Source: Flavobacterium sp.
Lineage (GTDB): Bacteria; Bacteroidota; Bacteroidia; Flavobacteriales; Flavobacteriaceae
DNA length: 6,084 nt
Assembly (NCBI GenBank): GCA_019105125.1
Contig: JAHRWO010000209.1
Span: forward strand, 1-6,084
Direction of reading: 5' to 3'
In this document: in pieces, positions 1 to 6,084 of the stretch
Position numbering within the stretch: the first letter of the stretch is position 1
How the letters are laid out: each line of letters starts with the position of its first letter
Made by a program: the position numbers and the translations under genes
Notes under the pieces: model-generated
What the model saw: the letters and a program-made list of their open reading frames with translations, nothing else
Databases searched by the model: none
What the model was told of the DNA's origin: nothing

Positions 1-1056
1 TCCATTTTGATTACGAAGTGGATATCCTTTCCATTGTCCTGTTTTCTGAATTAAGAAAGGTTTGTTGTAAATTCCTGCTTTCCAATATTTGAATGAACCA
101 TAATCGTTATTATCAGCTGGAATTAATTGTTGACTTACCATAATTTGGTCGAAAATATCACCTGCGTCTCTGTAGAATAAAGTAGCATGCCCATCTTTTT
201 GCATTTGCTCAAACGGATTGTAAATATCTCTTGGTTCTTTTAATTCGGTTTTTTTAGCTTTTGCACCAACACCTTGCTTCACCGATTTATTATAAGGTCC
301 GTCATTTAAATCTCCCATGGTAATGAACTTAGCATTTGGGTTAATCTTAATGATAGAATCCATGATTTTTCTGTTTAATCTACCAGCAGCTTCTCTGTAA
401 GGACTACTTCTTTTTTCGCCACCAGAACGTGAAGGCCAGTGATTTACAATAACGTTGATTTCTTCACCATCCAACAAACCTGTAACCAATAATTGATCAC
501 GTGTATAAATACGTTTTGTTTTTTTATCGTAATTTACATTTTCTTCGGTTTCTTCCTCTTCTTTTTTGTTCTTTTTATCAGAATCTGATTCTGTTTCATA
601 TACATAAAGAGGAACATTTATATAACTTGTAGGTTGAAAATGCTTTTCTTGATATAAAAATCCAACATCAATTCCACGTTTATCTGGTGAATCAAAGTGG
701 ACTACTTTATATCCTTTATTTATTAAGGTAGGATGTTTTACTAAGTCTTCTAAAACTCTTCTGTTTTCGATTTCACAAGCTCCAATGATTACCGGTGAAT
801 TTTTTTGGCTTTCGCTAGTTCCTAATTCGATAAGAACACGACTTAAGTTATCTAATTTTTTATTGTAATTCTTTTTGGTCCACCCGTTAACAGGAGTATA
901 CTCCTCATCATAAGTATCTGGATCGTTAATAGTATCAAATAAGTTTTCAAAGTTGTAAAAGGCAACGGTATGCACTTTAAACTTTTTATCCTGTGAAAAG
1001 CCTTTGTTTACTGAAAAAACAACTGCTAAAACCAAGAATAGATGTTTAATTTTCAT
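1..1056 (-). CDS. Secreted endonuclease/exonuclease/phosphatase (EEP) family protein, C-terminus beyond window edge
   Basis: Reading the minus strand from ATG at 1056 gives 352 codons without a stop, running off the left edge. Residues 1-21 form a Sec signal peptide (MKIK, hydrophobic core, then GFS before Q22), so the product is exported. EEP-fold motifs follow in the expected order: Asn35 in YNFENLFD, Glu95 in ACEIEN (metal ligand), RGIDVGFLY at 128-136, His206 in VNHWPSR, and Asp249/Asn251 in MGDLND. The usual final SDHxP motif is not present and should lie just outside the window; family members from Bacteroidota are usually only slightly longer than this. The family hydrolyses phosphodiester or phosphomonoester bonds with Mg2+; the substrate (DNA, RNA, nucleotide or other phosphoester) cannot be read from the sequence. 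Residues 154-182 are a highly charged Lys/Glu/Asp insertion. The gene diverges from the receptor operon, hinting at a shared role. Family call is firm, substrate unknown. Confidence 0.93.
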   Translation of the reverse strand, partial: MKIKHLFLVLAVVFSVNKGFSQDKKFKVHTVAFYNFENLFDTINDPDTYDEEYTPVNGWTKKNYNKKLDNLSRVLIELGTSESQKNSPVIIGACEIENRRVLEDLVKHPTLINKGYKVVHFDSPDKRGIDVGFLYQEKHFQPTSYINVPLYVYETESDSDKKNKKEEEETEENVNYDKKTKRIYTRDQLLVTGLLDGEEINVIVNHWPSRSGGEKRSSPYREAAGRLNRKIMDSIIKINPNAKFITMGDLNDGPYNKSVKQGVGAKAKKTELKEPRDIYNPFEQMQKDGHATLFYRDAGDIFDQIMVSQQLIPADNNDYGSFKYWKAGIYNKPFLIQKTGQWKGYPLRNQNG

Positions 1057-1101
1057 AAAAAGAATGTTATATTAATATCAAGTTTATTACAAATTGGGTG
1101 C

Positions 1102-1109
1102 CAAAGGTA
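1102..1109 (-). promoter_or_regulatory. Putative -7 promoter element (TACCTTTG) for the EEP gene
   Basis: On the minus strand this reads TACCTTTG, an exact match to the Bacteroidota -7 consensus TAnnTTTG. It lies 45 bp upstream of the EEP start codon, which predicts a 5' leader of about 35-40 nt. I see no clear TTG (-33) element at the usual spacing, so the call rests on the -7 match and its position. Confidence 0.55.
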
Positions 1110-1129
1110 AATAATATTATTAAAAGTTA

Positions 1130-1137
1130 TACATTTG
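1130..1137 (+). promoter_or_regulatory. Putative -7 promoter element (TACATTTG) for the receptor operon
   Basis: TACATTTG matches TAnnTTTG and lies 58 bp upstream of the receptor ATG at 1196, predicting transcription to start near 1142. No TTG is seen about 20 bp upstream; the nearest (1094-1096) is too far away. The element is separated by only 20 bp from the opposing one at 1102-1109, so two polymerases could not easily occupy both at once. Confidence 0.45.
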
Positions 1138-1142
1138 TAGGC

Positions 1143-1166
1143 TGTTAAGTTTGTAAGTACTTAACA
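1143..1166. repeat. Perfect 8-bp inverted repeat in the receptor leader
   Basis: TGTTAAGT (1143-1150) is repeated in inverted form as ACTTAACA (1159-1166) with an 8-nt spacer. The right arm also overlaps a 10-bp palindrome, TAAGTACTTA (1154-1163). It sits directly after the putative -7 element and covers the predicted transcription start, a typical place for a repressor operator; as RNA it could form a weak hairpin. The arms are AT-rich, so chance occurrence is possible. Confidence 0.4.
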
Positions 1167-1195
1167 TTAAATTAGTATTAATTATAAATTTCTTT

Positions 1196-3973
1196 ATGAA
1201 AAAACTTGTATTAAGTACCTTATTGGTACTGCAAGCTGTTTTAGTTTTTGCACAGCAAAATCCAGCCTTAAAAGGTAAGGTTATCGATGCTAAAAGTCAA
1301 AAACCATTACAAAACGTGGCTGCTATTATTCAAAGCACCAATCAAACCGTTGTAACTGATTTTAGTGGTAACTTTGTGTTTCAAACTGTTCCCCCAGGAA
1401 ATCAAGTTTTAGTTATTCGTTTTACAGGTTACGAGCAACAAACATTTGCTTTGGAAGCATCGACCGGTGAAACTATGGATCTAGGAATCATTTTGTTAGA
1501 AGAAGATATTACTTCGGAGCAACAATTAGCTCTTATTACCATTACTGAGAACGATTTAGGAGATGACAATAGTGGGTCAGAAAGTACCGCTGGATTATTG
1601 CAAGCAACAAGAGATACCTATCAACAAGCTGCTGCTTTTAACTGGGGTCAGGCTCGTTTTAGAATTAGAGGTTTAGACAACGAATATGGTACTACTATGA
1701 TTAATGGTATCGTGATGAATAAACTATATGATGGTAGACCACAATGGGGTAACTGGGGTGGTTTAAATGATGCTACAAGAAACCAAGAATTTACAATGGG
1801 TTCTAAACCATCAGATTATACTTTTGGAAATATCTTAGGTACTCAAGCAATCAACACAAGAGCTTCTTTCTACCGTCCTGGTTCAAGAATTTCGATGTCG
1901 GGCACCAATACCAATTATAGCTGGAGAGTTATGGGAACTCATGCTTCAGGAATGAGCAAAGACGGTTGGGCTTTTGTAGTTTCTGCATCAAGAAGATGGG
2001 CTGATGAAGGTTATTTCGAAGGAACTGACTATGGTGCAAACTCTTTATTTGCAAGTGTTGAGAAAAAATTCAATGATAAACATAGTTTGAACTTAACTGC
2101 AATTTACGCTCAAAACAGTAGAGGCAAAAACTCACCAAATACACAAGAAGTAACAGATTTAATGGGTGTTAAATACAACTCTTATTGGGGTTGGCAAAAT
2201 GGCCAAAAACGTAACTCTCGAGATAAAGACGTAGAAGAACCAATAGTAATGTTATCTCACTATTGGAAATTATCTGAAAGAACTAACTTGAATACCAACG
2301 TTGCTTTTCAAACAGGTACAATTGGTAACTCTAGATTAGATTTCCAATTAGGTAACAATCCTGATCCAACTTACTACAGAAATTTACCAAGTTACTATAG
2401 TAACTTAAACGGTGGTTTATCAACTGATGAATTTAATAGATATGCTAATATCTTTAGATCTCGTCCTCAAATTAATTGGGACGCAATGTATGTTGCTAAT
2501 CAGAATAGTGCTTTCCCAGGTCGTAGTGTTTATGCTTTATACGAAGATAGAACCGATGACAATTTATTAAACGCAAACTCAATTTTAAATTCAAATTTAT
2601 CTGATAATATTATTTTGAATGCAGGTGTTAATTTCAGAAAATTAAGATCTCGCAATCACCAAAATTTATTAGACTTATTAGGAGGACAATTCTTCTTAGA
2701 TATTGATCCATTTTTCTCTGGAAATGCATCTCAAGCCGATTTAAACAATCCTAATCGTCAAGTAAGAGAGAACGAATCTTATGGATACAATTATCTTTTA
2801 CATGCAACTACTTTTGATGGATTTACACAATTCAAATTTACTTACGATAAAGCAGATTTCTATTTAGCACAATCTTTTTCTCGTAGCGAATACCAAAGAG
2901 AAGGTATCTATAGAAATGGAATTTATGCTAACAACTCTTTTGGAAAAAGTAAAAGTGTTGTATTTGAAAACTTTGGTTTTAAAGGAGGTTTAACTTACAA
3001 AATCACGGGTAAACACTTACTTGATTTTAACGGAGTTTACATGACGAAAGCGCCAAACTTAAGAAACTCTTTCTCAAATGCGAGATTAAACAATACGATA
3101 ACTCCAGACTTAACTAGTGAAACTATTGTAAGTGCAGATGGTAGTTATATCATTAGAGCACCTAAATTCAAAGCTCGTTTCACTGGATTCTTCTCTTCTA
3201 TTAAAGATGCTACTGAAATTGCATTCTTCTATGGAGAAGGAATTGGTGGTGATGATGGAGGTGACGAAGATACATTCGTAAGTGAAATCGTAACTGGTGT
3301 AAATAAAAGAAATATGGGAGTAGAAGTTGGTTTAGAATACCAAATTACTTCTACTATTAAAGCTACTGCTGCTGGTACTTACGGACAATATATCTATGCT
3401 GACAATGCTAATTTGAAAACTAACGACGATAACGTTGCTGCAACTGGAAACAACCCATTAACAGACTTTGGTACAGTTTACTTGAAAAACTATAAATTAC
3501 CAGGTATGCCTCAAATTGCTGGATCTTTTGGATTGGAATATAGAGATCCAAAATTCTGGTGGATTGGTGCAAACGTTAATTACTTAGAAGGAACTTATTT
3601 AGATGTTTCAAACATTTTAAGGACAGATAACTTTACAATTGACGGTGCTACAGGAGATAATTATGCAGGTGCAACTCCAGAAACCGTTAGAGCAGCATTA
3701 AAACAAGAGAAATTCAATAGTTTTACACTTGTAAACTTAACAGGAGGTAAATCTTGGAGAATTAGTAGAGCAAACAGAAACACAGTAGGTTTCTTTGCAT
3801 CAATCAACAACATTTTTGATGTAACTTACAGAACAGGTGGTTTCGAACAATCAAGAAAAGCTACTTTTCCAGATTTACAAGCAGATTTAGCAAATGGTAC
3901 TCCTTCTTTTGGGCCTAAATATTTCTATGGCTACGGAAGAACCTATTTTGTTAACTTCTACATTAACTTCTAA
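1196..3973 (+). CDS. TonB-dependent outer-membrane receptor with N-terminal carboxypeptidase-regulatory-like domain
   Basis: This 925-aa protein should import a substrate across the outer membrane using TonB/ExbBD energy. Residues 1-19 are a signal peptide cleaved at VFA|QQ. Residues about 25-101 form a CarboxypepD_reg-like beta-sandwich (GKVIDAKSQKPLQNV, TDFSGNFVF, FTGYE), the N-terminal extension common in Bacteroidota receptors. A linker with LALITITEND (111-120) could contain the TonB box; the classic EVVVTG is absent. The plug follows at about 125-225, with ARFRIRGLDNEYG (153-165), INGIVMN (169-175) and the WGNWGGLND stretch (184-192). The rest is a barrel rich in alternating aromatic strands and ends in YFVNFYINF, with the terminal Phe expected of a barrel protein. 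Residues 681-692 are an acidic, glycine-rich probable surface loop. It is shorter than typical SusC (about 1000 aa) and is not followed by SusD. It heads the operon with two lipoproteins. The substrate is unknown. Confidence 0.95.
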   Translation: MKKLVLSTLLVLQAVLVFAQQNPALKGKVIDAKSQKPLQNVAAIIQSTNQTVVTDFSGNFVFQTVPPGNQVLVIRFTGYEQQTFALEASTGETMDLGIILLEEDITSEQQLALITITENDLGDDNSGSESTAGLLQATRDTYQQAAAFNWGQARFRIRGLDNEYGTTMINGIVMNKLYDGRPQWGNWGGLNDATRNQEFTMGSKPSDYTFGNILGTQAINTRASFYRPGSRISMSGTNTNYSWRVMGTHASGMSKDGWAFVVSASRRWADEGYFEGTDYGANSLFASVEKKFNDKHSLNLTAIYAQNSRGKNSPNTQEVTDLMGVKYNSYWGWQNGQKRNSRDKDVEEPIVMLSHYWKLSERTNLNTNVAFQTGTIGNSRLDFQLGNNPDPTYYRNLPSYYSNLNGGLSTDEFNRYANIFRSRPQINWDAMYVANQNSAFPGRSVYALYEDRTDDNLLNANSILNSNLSDNIILNAGVNFRKLRSRNHQNLLDLLGGQFFLDIDPFFSGNASQADLNNPNRQVRENESYGYNYLLHATTFDGFTQFKFTYDKADFYLAQSFSRSEYQREGIYRNGIYANNSFGKSKSVVFENFGFKGGLTYKITGKHLLDFNGVYMTKAPNLRNSFSNARLNNTITPDLTSETIVSADGSYIIRAPKFKARFTGFFSSIKDATEIAFFYGEGIGGDDGGDEDTFVSEIVTGVNKRNMGVEVGLEYQITSTIKATAAGTYGQYIYADNANLKTNDDNVAATGNNPLTDFGTVYLKNYKLPGMPQIAGSFGLEYRDPKFWWIGANVNYLEGTYLDVSNILRTDNFTIDGATGDNYAGATPETVRAALKQEKFNSFTLVNLTGGKSWRISRANRNTVGFFASINNIFDVTYRTGGFEQSRKATFPDLQADLANGTPSFGPKYFYGYGRTYFVNFYINF

Positions 3974-3984
3974 AAAAATATAAT

Positions 3985-4617
3985 ATGAAAATAAAATTCT
4001 TAAAAACAATGTTCTTGTTTGCGCTAACCTCAAGCGTTTTAACAAGTTGTGTAGGAGATGATGATTACGAAATTCCAACCGTTTTCTCTTATGCTTTTAA
4101 TGAAGGATTTGAGACTTCACCTACGGGAAGCGGGGCAAACGAAGTAGCCATTGCTTTAAATGGATGGGTAAACCACAACACTACAACTTCATATTCTCCT
4201 GCTCGTTTATGGCATGCGAGAGCATTTAGTAATAATATTTATGCTGAGTTTTCATCATTCTATTCTGCTACAGGAACTTCAGATGAAGCATGGTTAATTA
4301 CTCCTGCTATCGATTTAACGGCAACAACAGGTGAAGCATTATCGTTTGCAACAAAAACAAGATTTGCAAACGGATATCCATTAACTGTTTTGATTTCTAC
4401 CAACTATGACGGAACCGTTGCTGGTATTGGAACTGCGTCGTGGACACCATTAACATTTACAGCACCAACTACTGATGATGTTTTTGTAAATAGTGGCCTA
4501 ATCGATTTAAGCACTATTGAAAGTAACAATGTAAGAATTGCTTTCAAATACAATGGTAGCAAAGCTGGGGTTACAACTACTTTGCAGTTAGACAACGTTA
4601 AGATTACTAAAAACTAA
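3985..4617 (+). CDS. Small surface lipoprotein with choice-of-anchor-J-like jelly-roll domain
   Basis: This 210-aa protein starts 11 nt after the receptor stop, so it is co-transcribed. It has a type II signal peptide with lipobox LTSC (Cys22). The mature end, CVGDDDYE, is acidic right after the cysteine, like the lipoprotein export signals that send Bacteroidota lipoproteins to the cell surface. The rest (about 35-210) looks like one beta-rich domain of the choice-of-anchor J / cleaved-adhesin type: FNEGFETSP near the start, WLITPAIDL (103-111), LISTNYDG (136-143), and the closing LQLDNVKI (200-207). Such domains usually bind or present ligands and are not catalytic; no enzyme motif is visible. 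It resembles the C-terminal domain of the next protein. It probably works as an accessory substrate-binding or lid component of the receptor. The domain call is good; the role is inferred from context. Confidence 0.87.
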   Translation: MKIKFLKTMFLFALTSSVLTSCVGDDDYEIPTVFSYAFNEGFETSPTGSGANEVAIALNGWVNHNTTTSYSPARLWHARAFSNNIYAEFSSFYSATGTSDEAWLITPAIDLTATTGEALSFATKTRFANGYPLTVLISTNYDGTVAGIGTASWTPLTFTAPTTDDVFVNSGLIDLSTIESNNVRIAFKYNGSKAGVTTTLQLDNVKITKN

Positions 4618-4622
4618 TAGCT

Positions 4623-5951
4623 ATGAAAAAATTAAAATTAGTATTAACCACAGCCATTATTGCATCTTTAGTAGGATGTGTTAATGGAGATGACTATGGA
4701 ACACCAGATTCATCAAGCTTATGTGTTACTATAGCACCAACTAAAGCAGTTACAGACATTACAGGTGTAGCAAGTCCAACTGCAACTCAGTACACTACAG
4801 GAAATAACGTTGACTTTATTGAAGCATATGTTACTTCTAGTGATGAAGGAGGTAACTTCTACAAATCAATTTCAATGGTATCTACCGATGGCGCTATTGG
4901 ATTTAGCATGCCATTAGATAGCTACAACCTATACACTGAATTTGAACCAGGTAGAAAAGTTACTGTTAAACTTGACAAAGACAGATACTTCATAAGACAA
5001 AATGAAAGTACTGTAATAGGATCTCTATTCAACAATGGTGTTGGTAGAATCTCTGGTGTAGAATACAAAGATGTTGTATTAAGAAGCTGTGATAAAATTG
5101 ACGAAGAAAGTTTAGTTAATAGAACTACTATTGCACAAGCTAAAAACGATCAAAACATCAACAAATTATTTGAATTTGATGGAGTTCAGTTTATTAACGC
5201 TTCTTTAGGAAAAAAATATTATGACGCTTCATTAAACAGCATTGGTGGAGCCACAAACCACACTATAACAGATGTTGAAGGTAATACAATTGTGGTTAGA
5301 GTAAGCGAGTTTTCTACTTTTGCCTCAGAAAATATTCCTTCTTTAAGCGGAAAAATTAGAGGGGTTTTAACTAAATTTAATGGGGTTTATCAGTTTATGA
5401 TCAGAACTATTAATGATGTTAAATTAACAGATGCTAGACTAAATCCAACTATTGAAAACTTCGAATCGTTTGCCACTAACACAGCTGTTTTTACTGACTA
5501 TTTCAACATTAAAGTTACAGGTACAAACGATTGGTATGTAGGGTCTTTCGGAGGAAACAAATATTTACAAGCTAGAAAAGCAAGTGGCTCTGGGGCTACA
5601 AAAATTTTCTTTGTTATGCCTTTTGACTTTAATACTCATACAAGATTCTCTTTCAAATCATTGTATGGCTACATGTCACAAACCACTGCGCCTATCTTAA
5701 AAGTATATTATTCTACCAACTTTAATAGCAATAATCCAACAGCAAACTTAATTGAGATTACTAATAGTTTTACTTTCTCACCTCATACAGGAACGGGTTG
5801 GGCTAGTCAATTCACTGACTCTGGATTCCATACATTTACTGGAATGTCAGGTCAAGGACATATTATCTTTGCTTATGACGTAGCAACAACCTCTAATACA
5901 ACTGCAGAATCAAGACCTGCAATTCAATTAGATAATATTTTATATCAATAA
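4623..5951 (+). CDS. DUF5689-like surface lipoprotein with C-terminal choice-of-anchor-J-like domain
   Basis: This 442-aa protein starts 5 nt after the previous stop and is the last gene of the operon. It has a type II signal peptide with lipobox LVGC (Cys19), followed by VNGDDYGTPD, again acidic near the cysteine. Residues about 38-270 fit DUF5689 proteins. They fall into two halves: one with VDFIEAYVTSSDEGGNFYKS (63-82) and an extended strand at GRKVTVKLD (110-118), the other with LFEFDGVQF (182-190), TDVEGNTIVVRV (216-227) and SGKIRGVLTKFNGVYQF (242-258). This strand-and-turn pattern suggests two OB-fold-like units, which is my inference. Residues about 278-442 form a jelly-roll resembling the 210-aa neighbour: ENFESF (278-283), VYYSTNFN (361-368), IQLDNI (434-439). 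Cys34 and Cys156 could form a disulfide. No catalytic motif is visible. It is probably a substrate-binding partner of the receptor, perhaps for nucleic acid. Confidence 0.87.
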   Translation: MKKLKLVLTTAIIASLVGCVNGDDYGTPDSSSLCVTIAPTKAVTDITGVASPTATQYTTGNNVDFIEAYVTSSDEGGNFYKSISMVSTDGAIGFSMPLDSYNLYTEFEPGRKVTVKLDKDRYFIRQNESTVIGSLFNNGVGRISGVEYKDVVLRSCDKIDEESLVNRTTIAQAKNDQNINKLFEFDGVQFINASLGKKYYDASLNSIGGATNHTITDVEGNTIVVRVSEFSTFASENIPSLSGKIRGVLTKFNGVYQFMIRTINDVKLTDARLNPTIENFESFATNTAVFTDYFNIKVTGTNDWYVGSFGGNKYLQARKASGSGATKIFFVMPFDFNTHTRFSFKSLYGYMSQTTAPILKVYYSTNFNSNNPTANLIEITNSFTFSPHTGTGWASQFTDSGFHTFTGMSGQGHIIFAYDVATTSNTTAESRPAIQLDNILYQ

Positions 5952-5971
5952 GTAAAACTTATTTATAAATT

Positions 5972-6004
5972 AAAAGAGCTCGATTGTATCGAGCTCTTTT
6001 TTTT
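5972..6004 (+). terminator. Strong intrinsic terminator, possibly bidirectional
   Basis: AAAAGAGCTCGAT (5972-5984) pairs perfectly with ATCGAGCTCTTTT (5988-6000) across a 3-nt TGT loop (or a 5-nt loop if the last A-T pair opens). The T-run at 5997-6004 follows the stem. It begins 20 nt after the stop codon of the last operon gene. The matching A-run on the left (5972-5975) would act as a short T-run on the other strand, so weak termination of leftward transcripts is possible. Confidence 0.93.
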
Positions 6005-6062
6005 GAATTAAATTGAAATTAATAAAGCGTTTTGAGACCTCATTTTTATATTGGGTATTTCG

Positions 6063-6070
6063 TACCTTTG
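6063..6070 (+). promoter_or_regulatory. Putative -7 promoter element (TACCTTTG) of a gene beyond the right edge
   Basis: TACCTTTG matches the Bacteroidota -7 consensus TAnnTTTG, and it lies 59 bp beyond the terminator in otherwise non-coding DNA. A downstream gene would begin outside the window. No well-spaced TTG -33 element is obvious. The remaining sequence between the terminator and this box (6005-6062) shows nothing else I can name. Confidence 0.5.
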
Positions 6071-6084
6071 TATTCTTAAAGAAC

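Noticed and set aside
1..3. Possible truncation or pseudogene of the EEP gene
   Set aside because: The frame is open to the first base with no stop or frameshift; the missing end is due to the window edge.
3951..3972. Direct repeat TTAACTTCTA twice at the end of the receptor gene
   Set aside because: It is explained by coding: both copies encode the N-F dipeptide context of the last barrel strand (VNFYINF) with the same codons.
3887..4078. 63-codon minus-strand open frame across the receptor/lipoprotein junction
   Set aside because: It lies antisense to two clear genes, has no recognisable motif or promoter, and encodes an Arg/Leu-rich string typical of a chance frame.
4404..4595. 63-codon minus-strand open frame inside the small lipoprotein gene
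   Set aside because: It is wholly antisense to a well-supported lipoprotein gene and has no family features.
3985..5951. SusD-like identity for either lipoprotein
   Set aside because: SusD proteins are about 500 aa and helix-rich with TPR-like repeats; these are beta-rich, and the smaller is only 210 aa.
1..6084. Mobile elements, CRISPR arrays, tRNA or rRNA genes
   Set aside because: I saw no transposase or integrase motifs, regularly spaced repeats, tRNA-like cloverleaf or rRNA segments, and composition appears even across the window.

Overview
This AT-rich window most likely comes from a member of the Bacteroidota, probably the Flavobacteriaceae (Flavobacterium-like). Four things point there: a large TonB-dependent receptor with an N-terminal carboxypeptidase-regulatory-like domain, two lipoproteins with acidic residues just after the lipobox cysteine, weak or absent Shine-Dalgarno sequences with A/T-rich start regions, and TAnnTTTG-type -7 promoter elements in the intergenic DNA.

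Layout. Positions 1-1056 (minus strand) hold a secreted endonuclease/exonuclease/phosphatase (EEP) family protein. It is cut by the left window edge and lacks only its last residues. Positions 1057-1195 are a 139-bp divergent intergenic region with one -7-like element per strand and a perfect 8-bp inverted repeat on the receptor side. Positions 1196-5951 (plus strand) carry three tightly packed genes: a 925-aa TonB-dependent outer-membrane receptor, a 210-aa lipoprotein made almost only of a choice-of-anchor-J-like jelly-roll domain, and a 442-aa lipoprotein with a DUF5689-like region followed by a second domain of the same jelly-roll type. Gaps are 11 and 5 nt. A perfect 13-bp stem with a T-tract at 5972-6004 ends the unit. 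A TACCTTTG element at 6063-6070 probably belongs to a gene beyond the right edge.

How the parts may work together. The receptor plus two probably surface-exposed lipoproteins looks like an outer-membrane import machine comparable in logic to SusCD, but the receptor is not a typical SusC and neither lipoprotein resembles SusD. The divergent secreted EEP enzyme suggests that the substrate could be a phosphodiester or phosphomonoester, for example extracellular nucleic acid. The two OB-fold-like halves I infer in the DUF5689-like region would fit nucleic-acid binding. The gene identities rest on sequence. The substrate and the shared function are inference. The individual families are common in Bacteroidota, so the main interest is the undefined role of the set.
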